Shown here in pieces: positions 17,460 to 26,684 of a stretch of 64,000 nucleotides of DNA. The stretch is taken from assembly GCF_002770595.1 (NCBI RefSeq), contig NZ_CP022986.1:2046001-2110000 (forward strand), in the 5' to 3' direction. Source of the DNA: Chryseobacterium camelliae (GTDB lineage Bacteria; Bacteroidota; Bacteroidia; Flavobacteriales; Weeksellaceae). The translations under genes and the position numbers were made by a program. A model generated the notes under the pieces. That model was not told where the DNA came from, searched no databases, and saw only the letters and a program-made list of their open reading frames with translations. The first letter of the stretch is position 1; each line of letters begins with the position of its first letter.

Positions 17460-17960
17460 TCAGAATTGCTGAAAAAGATACCGGTTCGGATAGGTCAGCT
17501 TTTCGCTTTTCCGCTCTCCGTTCACGATGATATGGACAATATTGATCTGGTCATCAAATAAATTATACAGGAAACTTACCGCCGCTTCTACTTTTTTGGG
17601 AGCCTCGATTTTTTGGGATTCAAGATAGATGTTGACCGACTCATGATCTTCCTCGTAACCAACATAGTTCACGTTCAGTAATTTATTATTGGCTTTCAGT
17701 TTAAAATATTCGGAAGCGTAATTTTTCAGGGCTTCATTCAGCCTGGCTTTATAAGCCGGATCATTAAAATGAAGCGCATTACCGTATTTTTTATTCAGAC
17801 CGTTTTCCAGGTCATCCAGGAAAAAACGGCCGGTTACTTCAAAAGTCTTTGATTTCTGATTGTAATTGATTTCTACCGAACCGACATGATAAGGGTGCTT
17901 GCTTCCGGTAAAAGAGAAAAATACCAATAAAACAGAAAAAAATAAAAGGGCTTTTTTCAT
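17460..17960 (-). CDS. DUF6702-family secreted protein
   Basis: 166 residues. A signal peptide covers about residues 1-19 (MKKALLFFSVLLVFFSFTG). The mature start KHPYHVGSVEINYNQKSKTFEVTGRFFLDDLE is characteristic of a small periplasmic family I recall as DUF6702. Its function is unknown. Its ATG overlaps the TGA of the toxin-like gene upstream (ATGA), so it is translated as the third gene of the toxin-antitoxin-like operon. Confidence 0.75.
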   Translation of the reverse strand: MKKALLFFSVLLVFFSFTGSKHPYHVGSVEINYNQKSKTFEVTGRFFLDDLENGLNKKYGNALHFNDPAYKARLNEALKNYASEYFKLKANNKLLNVNYVGYEEDHESVNIYLESQKIEAPKKVEAAVSFLYNLFDDQINIVHIIVNGERKSEKLTYPNRYLFQQF

Positions 17961-18259
17961 GCTAATAAATCAATAATTTTTTGCGGGTCCTGCCTCATGT
18001 CGAAAAAGAGAAGGACTCTAATAGTATGAGGATTTTCCATTCTGAAAAACATCCGCACATGCTTTTTACCGATGAGTGCGGAACGGATATCTCTGGAATA
18101 TATTGGATAACGTTTGAAGTGCCCTTCTTTTAAAACAGCTGAAACACGCTTTATATCATGGAGAAATGCTACAATTTCTTTATTACTCCAAGTCGTTTCA
18201 AGAAATTCGATTTCTTCACGTAAAGTTTGTTTAGCTATTTTTGAGAGTTCAACCTGCAT
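17957..18259 (-). CDS. RelE/ParE-superfamily toxin-like protein
   Basis: 100 residues with the RelE/ParE layout. Two N-terminal helices (LSKIAKQTLREEIEFLETTWS) are followed by a beta sheet with the family core FKRYPIYSRDIRSALIGKKHVRMFFRME and a final strand IRVLLFFDMRQDP. Such toxins cleave ribosome-bound mRNA or inhibit gyrase; the type cannot be told from sequence alone. It overlaps the upstream antitoxin-like gene by 25 bp, as in many type II modules, and the downstream DUF6702 gene by 4 bp. Confidence 0.75.
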   Translation of the reverse strand: MQVELSKIAKQTLREEIEFLETTWSNKEIVAFLHDIKRVSAVLKEGHFKRYPIYSRDIRSALIGKKHVRMFFRMENPHTIRVLLFFDMRQDPQKIIDLLA

Positions 18260-18486
18260 ATCTGATCATCTACATATTTGAAAAACTCTTCTTCAGAAAT
18301 CATGTCCTTTTCTTCCAGGCGGTCTGCATAATCAGCCAGCCGTTCAATAAACCATTTCGGCGTACCGTCTTCATAAAACTCTTCATCCTCTTGTACGGAA
18401 ACAGATTTCACGCCCTTCAGTTTTTCCAGAAGCTCTTTGATGAATGGGAAATCTTCTGCATTTTCAAGTTCTATATTCACTGTCAT
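18235..18486 (-). CDS. Putative antitoxin of the RelE/ParE-like pair
   Basis: 83 residues, acidic, starting MTVNIELENAEDFPFIKELLEKLKGVKSVSV. An N-terminal strand-helix unit is followed by a charged helical tail rich in Glu and Asp that could wrap the toxin. It is first in the operon, as expected for an antitoxin, and overlaps the toxin by 25 bp. Assignment rests mainly on gene order and size; no DNA-binding motif is obvious. Confidence 0.65.
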   Translation of the reverse strand: MTVNIELENAEDFPFIKELLEKLKGVKSVSVQEDEEFYEDGTPKWFIERLADYADRLEEKDMISEEEFFKYVDDQICRLNSQK

Positions 18487-18502
18487 GACGATGTATTTTC
18501 AA

Positions 18503-18510
18503 CAAAGTTA
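18503..18510 (-). promoter_or_regulatory. TAnnTTTG promoter of the antitoxin-toxin-DUF6702 operon
   Basis: TAACTTTG on the minus strand, 16 bp upstream of the antitoxin ATG. The divergent HupE gene begins at 18554, so both promoters share this 67-bp gap. Confidence 0.5.
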
Positions 18511-18553
18511 AAATAAATTTTGTATCATCGCATTTCCAAAAAATCATTTAACA

Positions 18554-19132
18554 ATGCAGGACTTTTTATTTTACCTGAACCTGGGCTGGGAACATATCAT
18601 TTCACTGGACGCCCTTGATCATCAGCTTTTTGTACTGGCCTTAATTGCCGTGTATTCCTTCAATGACCTGAAAAAAATCCTGATCCTAGTAACGGCGTTT
18701 ACCATTGGGCATTCCATTACCCTGGCATTGAGCACATTTGATATCGTACGGATCAACTCAGCCTGGGTAGAATTTTTAATTCCTTTGACGATTGTCATCA
18801 CTTCCCTGGACAACATCCTGATGAAGAATAAAAAACAGACGCTGATGAAGGCTAATTACTATCTGGCGCTGATCTTCGGCCTAATTCACGGGATGGGCTT
18901 TGCCAATACAGCGCGAGTGATGATCGCTAAAAGCCAGAGCATTGCCGTTCCGTTGTTAGGATTCAATATAGGGCTTGAACTGGGGCAGATCGCTATTGTT
19001 TTCGGCATTCTGATTCTGCTGTTCATCCTGATTAAAATATTTAAGGTCAACCAGAAAGACTGGGTACTTTTTGTTTCTTCAGGAGTATTTGCCTTATCGC
19101 TGAAGATGGCATTGGAAAGAATTCCATTCTAA
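18554..19132 (+). CDS. HupE/UreJ-family membrane protein
   Basis: 192 residues with five to six helices. The signature GWEHIISLDALDHQLFVLAL, later GHSITLALS and GLIHGMGFAN, supplies the conserved His and Asp residues of HupE/UreJ proteins, which are thought to move Ni2+ or Co2+. No nickel enzyme is nearby, so the substrate is open. It is transcribed toward the metallopeptidase gene and separated from it by a promoter-like site. Confidence 0.85.
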   Translation: MQDFLFYLNLGWEHIISLDALDHQLFVLALIAVYSFNDLKKILILVTAFTIGHSITLALSTFDIVRINSAWVEFLIPLTIVITSLDNILMKNKKQTLMKANYYLALIFGLIHGMGFANTARVMIAKSQSIAVPLLGFNIGLELGQIAIVFGILILLFILIKIFKVNQKDWVLFVSSGVFALSLKMALERIPF

Positions 19133-19168
19133 CGCTGAAACATTTCCGATTTTTCAATTACTTATTAT

Positions 19169-19176
19169 TATATTTG
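19169..19176 (+). promoter_or_regulatory. TAnnTTTG promoter element for the metallopeptidase
   Basis: TATATTTG lies 23 bp before the ATG at 19200. This supports that ATG over the in-frame TTG at 19194. Confidence 0.5.
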
Positions 19177-19199
19177 ACAATCCTTAAACAATTTTGGTC

Positions 19200-21584
19200 A
19201 TGAAGTTAACGATTACCGTACTTTCCGTACTGGTCGGTGCCGGTGTAACCGCTCAGAATATTCAGAATAATCCCGGCAGCAACCATGGAAATAAATTCGA
19301 GCAGCTGGGAACCATCCTCCCTACGCCGAATATGTACCGTACGGCATCCGGGGCACCGGGACACGGCTACTGGCAGAACAGGGCCGACTATGATATCTCA
19401 GCCTATCTGGACGAAGACAAGAGGAATTTAAAGGGATCTGAAACGATTACCTACTACAATAATTCTCCGGACGACCTGGATTATATCTGGCTTCAGCTGG
19501 ATGAAAACCAGCAGTCAACCGTAAAAAAAGCAGATTTCCCCTACCCTTCTACCCTGCCGAAGGCGGCCAATGACCAGCAGCTCAGAGCAACGGAACTTCC
19601 GGTAAAAGATAACGGCTACGGCGTGAACCTTGAAAAAGTGACCGATGCATCCGGTAACCCGCTGAAATACACGGTCAACCAGACCATGATGCGCATAGAC
19701 CTGCCGAAAGTCCTTAAAAAAGGAGAAAAGCTGGTTTTTAAAATCGACTGGAACTATAACATCCCCAACAGAATAAAAATGGGCGGCCGCGGAGGCTATG
19801 AAAATTTTGCCGAAGACGGGAACGACCTGTATACCATGACACAATGGTATCCGAGGATGTGTGTCTACAGTGATTTCCACGGATGGCAGAACCACCAGTT
19901 TACCGGAAGAGGCGAATTTGCCCTGGTTTTCGGGAACTTTAAAGTTTCCATGAATGTTCCGGCAGACCACGTGGTAGGCGGTACCGGGGAATGTAAAAAC
20001 TACAGCCAGGTCTTAACGGCCGATCAGCTGGCCAGGTATAATAAATCGAAGACTTCTAACGAGCCTGTGGAGATTGTAACGCTGGATGAAGCGAAAAAGG
20101 CGGAGAAAAACCATTCCAGGCAGAGAAAAACCTGGAGCTTTGAAGCCAATGACGTAAGGGATTTCGCCTGGACATCTTCAAGGAAATTCGTTTGGGACGG
20201 AATGGGTGTTACCATTCCTGAAAATAACAATAAAGTAATGGCAATGAGCTTCTATCCTAAGGAAGCGTATGCATTGTACAGGAAATTTTCCACCAAGGCA
20301 GTAGCCCATACCATCAAAACCTATTCAGAATTTACGATTCCGTATCCTTATCCGGTAGCCCAGTCGGTGGAAGCCGCCAACGGAATGGAGTACCCGATGA
20401 TCTGCTTCAACTACGGAAGGACAGAAAAAGACGGTACCTATTCGGAAGGGATCAAAAACGGAATGCTGGGTGTAGTGATCCATGAAGTAGGACACAATTT
20501 CTTCCCGATGATCATCAACTCAGACGAAAGGCAGTGGTCGTGGATGGATGAAGGACTGAATACTTTTGTGGAGTACCTTACCGAAGAACGCTGGGACAAC
20601 AAATTCCCGTCCAAAAGAGGACCGGCATGGACCATTGTGGATTATATGAAGCTTCCTAAAGATCAACTGGAGCCGATCATGAGCAATTCTGAAAACATCA
20701 TCCAGTTCGGGCCGAATGCCTATTCAAAACCTGCCACGGGACTGAATATTCTCCGTGAAACCATTATGGGAAGGGAGCTGTTTGATAAAGCATTTAAAAC
20801 CTATTCCAAAAGATGGGCGTTCAGGCATCCTGAACCCGCAGACTTTTTCAGGACCATGGAAGATGCGAGCGGCGAAGACCTCGACTGGTTCTGGAGGGGC
20901 TGGTTCTACGGCACGGATCCTGTAGACATCGCCATTGACAAAGTGACGGTTGCCACTCCGGACTTCGATACACCTCCAAAGGAAAGCAAAGAAGTAAAAT
21001 ATAAAACCGATAAGCCGTTGCAGAATGATTTTGAGGACATCTCAAAGATCAGGAACAAACAGGATAAGAACATCACGTTCTATGCAGATACGGATAAGCA
21101 GGTACAGGATTTCTACTACCGCTATGACAGAGGACAGGAGAAAGTAGACGCCAATAAAGAATATGCCCTTAAAATGGATGGCAGCAAAGCCCTGGACAGC
21201 AAGGACAAAGAAAAATTCAAAAATATGACGGCGTATCAGATTGATTTCGTCAACAAAGGCGGGCTTGTGATGCCGATTATCCTTGAATTTACTTTTGAAG
21301 ACGGGACGAAGCTGTATGACAAATCTTCCGCACAGATCTGGAGGCTGAATGAGCAGAAAACTTCCAAGACCTACTATTTCGAGAAAAAACTGAAATCCAT
21401 CCAGCTGGACCCGATGAGGGAGACAGCAGATATCGATACTTCCAACAACTTCTGGAGCAATGACGGCACCTCCGGTGAAACCACCAAATTCCAACTGTTC
21501 AAGCAGAAGCAGGAAGGCGGATCTGCCAGGGGCGCTTCCAGCGGGAAAGTAAACCCGATGCAGGCGGCAGGAAAGAAAAACTAA
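19200..21584 (+). CDS. Secreted M1-family metallopeptidase
   Basis: 794 residues with a signal peptide (MKLTITVLSVLVGAGVTAQ). The gluzincin site HEVGHNFFP is near residue 430, and the third zinc ligand is in WMDEGLNTFVEYLTEE 18-20 residues later. The aminopeptidase GAMEN motif is altered to NGMEYP. The N-terminal beta domain begins at AYLDEDKRNLKGSETITYYNNS. It likely degrades peptides in the periplasm or outside the cell. The tail after residue 600 is rich in charged residues and ends in a low-complexity GKK segment. Confidence 0.92.
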   Translation: MKLTITVLSVLVGAGVTAQNIQNNPGSNHGNKFEQLGTILPTPNMYRTASGAPGHGYWQNRADYDISAYLDEDKRNLKGSETITYYNNSPDDLDYIWLQLDENQQSTVKKADFPYPSTLPKAANDQQLRATELPVKDNGYGVNLEKVTDASGNPLKYTVNQTMMRIDLPKVLKKGEKLVFKIDWNYNIPNRIKMGGRGGYENFAEDGNDLYTMTQWYPRMCVYSDFHGWQNHQFTGRGEFALVFGNFKVSMNVPADHVVGGTGECKNYSQVLTADQLARYNKSKTSNEPVEIVTLDEAKKAEKNHSRQRKTWSFEANDVRDFAWTSSRKFVWDGMGVTIPENNNKVMAMSFYPKEAYALYRKFSTKAVAHTIKTYSEFTIPYPYPVAQSVEAANGMEYPMICFNYGRTEKDGTYSEGIKNGMLGVVIHEVGHNFFPMIINSDERQWSWMDEGLNTFVEYLTEERWDNKFPSKRGPAWTIVDYMKLPKDQLEPIMSNSENIIQFGPNAYSKPATGLNILRETIMGRELFDKAFKTYSKRWAFRHPEPADFFRTMEDASGEDLDWFWRGWFYGTDPVDIAIDKVTVATPDFDTPPKESKEVKYKTDKPLQNDFEDISKIRNKQDKNITFYADTDKQVQDFYYRYDRGQEKVDANKEYALKMDGSKALDSKDKEKFKNMTAYQIDFVNKGGLVMPIILEFTFEDGTKLYDKSSAQIWRLNEQKTSKTYYFEKKLKSIQLDPMRETADIDTSNNFWSNDGTSGETTKFQLFKQKQEGGSARGASSGKVNPMQAAGKKN

Positions 21585-21618
21585 AAAAAAACGGCTAATA
21601 TCAATTAGCCGTTTTTTG
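21583..21618. terminator. Bidirectional terminator after the metallopeptidase
   Basis: A 9-bp stem ACGGCTAAT (21591-21599) and ATTAGCCGT (21604-21612) is flanked by an A run and a T run. It lies between convergent genes. Confidence 0.88.
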
Positions 21619-21620
21619 TT

Positions 21621-22175
21621 TTATAAGATCGAGAATGTAGCAATGATGGTACTTTTCTCATCCAGTGAATTAGGGTTGGTTACCGTAATCCCGTATTCAC
21701 CCGGAGGCTTATCCTTTAACGTGATCAGATAGGAATTCTGCCCATATTTCTTCCCGCTGAAGTTAAGGTAATGCAGCTTGTTCGTTTTCATGGTTCCGAA
21801 GGTATTGACAGAAGCCATTTCCGCCCTTCTGAATTTTTTGTTGGAATCGAATTCAAAGATTTTGATGATAGCCATCGGATCGGTGTTGTTGTCTACTGCA
21901 CGTACGATGAACTGGATGTCATCACCCGGCCTTACTTTGGTAGAAGAACAGCATCCGTCAATCTGAAGCTTGGATTTGACACTCCCGAAACCGGTGATCA
22001 CCATTCCTGCATTCATGGCAGAACGCGTCTGCGTAGTATGCTTTTCAAGCAATATGGTAGACTGATCAGGTTTCAGCAATAAACATTCACCAATAAATTC
22101 CGGTTCCTGTGCCGTCTGCGAATACATGCTGATGCTGCACAGACTCATTGCAGCCAATAATAGAGTTTTTCTCAT
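21621..22175 (-). CDS. Uncharacterised secreted protein
   Basis: 184 residues with a signal peptide ending at SMYSQ (about residue 20). The mature part is mostly beta-strand with a CC pair in DGCCSSTKVRPGDDIQFIVRAVDNN. It ends in a fold with GEYGITVTNPNSLDEKSTIIATFSIL, which resembles an immunoglobulin-like or DUF4369-type sandwich. I do not recognise the family. It is a single gene with a good promoter of its own; a periplasmic or surface role is inferred from the signal only. Confidence 0.75.
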   Translation of the reverse strand: MRKTLLLAAMSLCSISMYSQTAQEPEFIGECLLLKPDQSTILLEKHTTQTRSAMNAGMVITGFGSVKSKLQIDGCCSSTKVRPGDDIQFIVRAVDNNTDPMAIIKIFEFDSNKKFRRAEMASVNTFGTMKTNKLHYLNFSGKKYGQNSYLITLKDKPPGEYGITVTNPNSLDEKSTIIATFSIL

Positions 22176-22202
22176 TTAATTCAGTTTTTTATAATGATTC
22201 TG

Positions 22203-22230
22203 CAAAAATATAATTTAATCCGAAATACAA
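22203..22230 (-). promoter_or_regulatory. Promoter of the gene ending at 21621
   Basis: On the minus strand, TTG at 22228-22230 and TATTTTTG at 22203-22210 are separated by 17 bp, 27 bp before the ATG. This is one of the better matches to the two-part Bacteroidota consensus in the window. Confidence 0.6.
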
Positions 22231-22276
22231 ACCATATTTTAATATAATTATTTTAATCTGAACCATAAAAATTAGT

Positions 22277-22339
22277 CTGCCAAATTTTCACACCGGCAAT
22301 GAAAATCCTGCCAAATTTTTCTTTTGGGGAGCTTGGCAT
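22277..22339. promoter_or_regulatory. Repeated TGCCAA elements upstream of groES
   Basis: CTGCCAAATTTT occurs at 22277-22288 and again at 22308-22319, exactly 31 bp apart (about three helical turns). An inverted TTGGCA lies at 22334-22339, beside an imperfect -7 box (TATATTTA). The arrangement suggests a regulator binding site for the heat-shock operon. The regulator is unknown. Confidence 0.45.
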
Positions 22340-22386
22340 ATATTTAGAGAAGTACAGGATAGAATAATTAAAAAATTAAATATATT

Positions 22387-22665
22387 ATGTCAGTAAACTT
22401 CAAACCATTAGCAGACAGAGTTCTTGTAGAGCCTATCGCTGCAGAAACAAAGACCGCTTCAGGGATTATTATTCCGGACACCGCAAAAGAAAAACCACAA
22501 GAGGGTACTGTAGTGGCAGTAGGCCCGGGTAAGAAAGATGAGCCAACAACGGTTCAGGTAGGTGACAAAGTACTTTACGGAAAATATTCCGGTTCTGAAT
22601 TGAAACTGGACGGGAAGGATTATTTAATTGTAAAGGAATCGGATCTGTTAGGAGTAATCGGATAA
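22387..22665 (+). CDS. groES: Co-chaperonin GroES
   Basis: 92 residues, the 10-kDa lid of the GroEL chaperonin. Family markers are [38 protein letters not shown], with the mobile loop near residues 18-33, and [31 protein letters not shown] at the end. It is first in the groES-groEL operon. A set of repeated TGCCAA elements lies upstream. Confidence 0.97.
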   Translation: MSVNFKPLADRVLVEPIAAETKTASGIIIPDTAKEKPQEGTVVAVGPGKKDEPTTVQVGDKVLYGKYSGSELKLDGKDYLIVKESDLLGVIG

Positions 22666-22681
22666 TTTGTAAAAAGTAAAA

Positions 22682-22734
22682 TGTATTCATGTAAAATGAT
22701 TTCATGAGTACAGGGTACAAAGTACATGAATACA
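22682..22734 (+). other. Long hairpin and direct repeat between groES and groEL
   Basis: TGTATTCATGTA (22682-22693) pairs perfectly with TACATGAATACA (22723-22734), giving a 12-bp stem. The right arm is part of a 17-bp direct repeat, AAAGTACATGAATACAA at 22719-22735, repeated with one change at 22744-22760. It has no T tail. A role in mRNA processing or stability of the groES/groEL message is possible. Confidence 0.55.
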
Positions 22735-22755
22735 AATAAAATTAAAGTACATTAA

Positions 22756-24393
<1,638 letters not shown>

Positions 24394-24418
24394 CCTTAAC
24401 CGATACAGATAAATCAAA

Positions 24419-24446
24419 ACCGCTCTATTTATAGGGCGGTTTTTTG
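24419..24446 (+). terminator. Terminator of groES-groEL
   Basis: ACCGC-T-CTA (24419-24427), loop TTTA and TAG-G-GCGGT (to 24440) form a stem followed by six T. Confidence 0.88.
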
Positions 24447-24472
24447 TTTCTTAATAATATCCTATAAATAGA

Positions 24473-24480
24473 TATATTTG
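24473..24480 (+). promoter_or_regulatory. TAnnTTTG promoter element
   Basis: TATATTTG, 20 bp before the ATG of the small monooxygenase gene. Confidence 0.5.
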
Positions 24481-24500
24481 TAAAAACGATTACAGCAACT

Positions 24501-24812
24501 ATGGAAAACAAATATTTACTTCATGGGAAACTCACTGCAAAAGCAGGGCACCAAAAGGAACTTGCTGACATTTTAAGACAGGCATCCCAACTGGTATCAA
24601 CAGCTAAAGGCTGTACACTGTATGCCGTTAGCCATGATCAAGAGGATGAAAATGCTGTTTATGTGACAGAAATCTGGGACAGTAAAGATGACCATGACAA
24701 CTCCCTGAAAGTTGAAGGCGTCAGAGAACTTATTATGAAAGCCATGCCGATATTGGATGGACCACCAACGAAAGGACAGGAACTGGAGATTTTAGGAGGT
24801 GTGGGGATGTAA
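24501..24812 (+). CDS. Antibiotic biosynthesis monooxygenase (ABM) domain protein
   Basis: 103 residues forming a single dimeric ferredoxin-like ABM domain. The start YLLHGKLTAKAGHQKELADILRQASQLV, the core GCTLYAVSHDQEDENAVYVTEIWDSKDDHDNSL and a C-terminal helix are typical of putative quinol monooxygenases (YgiN-like). The substrate is unknown. It is a single gene with its own promoter and marks the right end of the core-genome segment. Confidence 0.85.
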   Translation: MENKYLLHGKLTAKAGHQKELADILRQASQLVSTAKGCTLYAVSHDQEDENAVYVTEIWDSKDDHDNSLKVEGVRELIMKAMPILDGPPTKGQELEILGGVGM

Positions 24813-25123
24813 GACATTCAGTGACCGAGACAGTTTAATATACTGACCACTATGCTTTGTATGTCGGTTTTTATTTTGTATTATTTTTTTTATATTTGAT
24901 AAAACTAAATAAACCATGAAAAATATCAATTAACTTCTTTTTATCGCTAATTCTTAAGCTTAAATCCAAAGATCTAACAAATAGATGAATTGTATTTTCT
25001 TTTTTTAAAGTAATTATTTTATTTCTATGGCTATTTGCATCTAGTTAAAATTGTATTTTAAATTATAATAACTGTATAAAGCCGTAAAGAGTTAATTGCA
25101 TTTTTATTCACTATAATTAATAT
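24813..25123. other. AT-rich island boundary with promoter and aborted reading frame
   Basis: TATATTTG at 24891-24898 is followed by ATGAAAAATATCAATTAA at 24916, which stops after five codons. Shifting one base after that point would open a hydrophobic signal-like stretch (NFFLSLILKL). This looks like the start of a destroyed secreted-protein gene. The remaining sequence up to 25123 is AT-rich with no gene that I can support. Confidence 0.4.
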
Positions 25124-25756
25124 ATGGTAGATAAAATTACTACACACAGTAAAACAGTATTGGATATTGCGCTTATTCACGATTGGCTCATTGGTGCTAA
25201 GTATACAAATTTACGAAATGTTGCAACTTTTGAAAAAGTTCATTTTATAGATATTGACTGGAAAAATTACAATTTCGAGAAACATTTAAATGCTGTAAAA
25301 AAATTAAGACCTAAATATACCGTTGCGAAAGATTGGGAGATAGCCGGAGATTTAGAAAACCTGTTAAAACAAGCTAATATACTTTCAAAGTATTCTGATA
25401 ATGTGATTATTGTTCCGAAAGTAGATTCACTAAAAGAAAAAATGTTTAATTTAATACCCGAAGAATTTATGCTCGGTTACAGTGTCCCAACAAAATATGG
25501 AGGTACAACGATTGAACCAGAATATTTTAATGGACGGCGAGTTCATTTATTAGGAGGGCGACCAGAAAAACAGCGTGAATTGGCAAAAGTTTTAAACGTC
25601 AAAAGTATAGATGGTAATAGATTTACCCTAGATGCTGGTTTTGGAGATTATTTTGATGGAATTAAATTTAAGCCACATCCAATTGGAGGATATAAATTAT
25701 GCTTAGAAGACTCAATTAAAAATATTAATGAAATTTGGGAATGTTATGGACGATAG
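25124..25756 (+). CDS. DUF6610-like protein (phage/archaeal-type, possible TGT-like fold)
   Basis: 210 residues, cytosolic. Features are an N-terminal VLDIALIHDWLIGAKYTNLRNVATFEKVHFIDIDW, a central RPKYTVAKDW, then DNVIIVPKVDSL, MLGYSVPTKYGGTT and RRVHLLGGRPEKQ. The last block resembles an uncharacterised family in phages and archaea that I recall as DUF6610. The strand-helix alternation and order (path residue, barrel strand, GG motif) resemble tRNA-guanine transglycosylase-like barrels; this is inference. The DNA is strongly AT-rich. It overlaps the next gene by 11 bp, so the two proteins probably act together. Function is unknown; a nucleic-acid modification or defence role is possible. 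Confidence 0.6.
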   Translation: MVDKITTHSKTVLDIALIHDWLIGAKYTNLRNVATFEKVHFIDIDWKNYNFEKHLNAVKKLRPKYTVAKDWEIAGDLENLLKQANILSKYSDNVIIVPKVDSLKEKMFNLIPEEFMLGYSVPTKYGGTTIEPEYFNGRRVHLLGGRPEKQRELAKVLNVKSIDGNRFTLDAGFGDYFDGIKFKPHPIGGYKLCLEDSIKNINEIWECYGR

Positions 25757-26363
25757 AAAAGAATTTTTGACTAAGATATATGATCAAATGTTTAATGACA
25801 TTGATAGACATCATAAAATAGTTTGGCAAACAATTGGGGTATTAGTAGGTGCTTTTGCAGTATTAGCATTAATTGAAAAACATGTAATTTCAATTGATAT
25901 TGCTACTGGATTAATAATTTTATTAGCTTGTTGGGTGATCGGACATGTATATGATTCTAATTATTGGTACAATCGAAATCTTGTGATAATTGCGAATATT
26001 GAAAGGCAGTTTTTGCTTGCCAGCGACTTAAAAGAAATTCATTATTATTTTGGAAAACATAGAAACAAAAACTCTATACAAACGTCACTCAAAATACAAA
26101 TGTATTTTTGCTTGTCGGTAATTTCGATATTTATTGTATATCACTTCTCTGAAAGCATTTATCCTGGATTTGAACTAGAACTTAATAAAGATAATTTTTG
26201 TCCTCAAAAAATAATTCCTTACTTCGCATTAATAATTGGTATAATATTTATCATTTGGATTAGATATAAAAGAATTAAAAATTATGATGAATTTTTAAAA
26301 AATTCACCTGGAATTACTGTTGATACTACTGGAATAACATTCGGTAATGGACATCCTATTTAA
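25746..26363 (+). CDS. Four-helix membrane protein paired with the DUF6610-like gene
   Basis: 205 residues. A charged N-terminus (MDDRKEFLTKIYDQMFNDIDRHHK) precedes two helices (about 19-38 and 45-63). A polar middle of about 50 residues with YDSNYWYNRNLVIIANIERQF follows, then two more helices (about 108-125 and 155-172) and a short tail. No family is recognised. The ATG at 25746 is preferred over 25728 because it reduces the overlap with the upstream gene and starts a typical cytosolic N-terminus. Enzyme-plus-membrane-effector gene pairs are common in antiphage systems, which is the main reason for interest. Confidence 0.65.
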   Translation: MDDRKEFLTKIYDQMFNDIDRHHKIVWQTIGVLVGAFAVLALIEKHVISIDIATGLIILLACWVIGHVYDSNYWYNRNLVIIANIERQFLLASDLKEIHYYFGKHRNKNSIQTSLKIQMYFCLSVISIFIVYHFSESIYPGFELELNKDNFCPQKIIPYFALIIGIIFIIWIRYKRIKNYDEFLKNSPGITVDTTGITFGNGHPI

Positions 26364-26529
26364 TATATAGCTACAATAAATATTAGTCAGTAAAAAAATT
26401 ATCTCATCTATTTCTGAGATAGAAATTGCTAAGTTCAACTCTCTATCTTTATAAATGTTCTAGCTATTTTAAAATTAAATAATTATTGTGGATGAATTTT
26501 TAAACTATTAGTTAATTCTCCATGCTCGC
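26364..26529. other. AT-rich gap after the membrane-protein gene
   Basis: 166 bp of AT-rich sequence leading into repeat copy A. No gene, terminator or promoter is convincing. Confidence 0.4.
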
Positions 26530-26642
26530 CCCCCGCTGGCGCGAGCGTCACGCTCGTGCCTCCATACTTGCATGAGTCTTTCACCATAACAGAAAAACTA
26601 TTCGTGGAAAGCACGAGCGAGACGCTCGCACTAGCAAAGGGG
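26530..26642. repeat. Palindromic-TIR element, copy A (type I)
   Basis: The left end reads CGCTGGCGCGAGCGTCACGC and contains a CGAGCG-TCA-CGCTCG hairpin. The right end contains CGAGCG-AGA-CGCTCG followed by CACTAGCAAAGGGG. The two ends are inverted copies over about 25 bp with few mismatches. The interior carries GAGTCTTTCACCATAACAG. It lies between two plus-strand genes. No coding capacity. Confidence 0.85.
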
Positions 26643-26684
26643 TCAGTTTTCTATAATGGTAACTTCAAATTAAATATATATAAT

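Noticed and set aside
22331-22346. A sigma-54 promoter (TGGCA region) upstream of groES
   Set aside because: The -12 GC element is missing at the required spacing.
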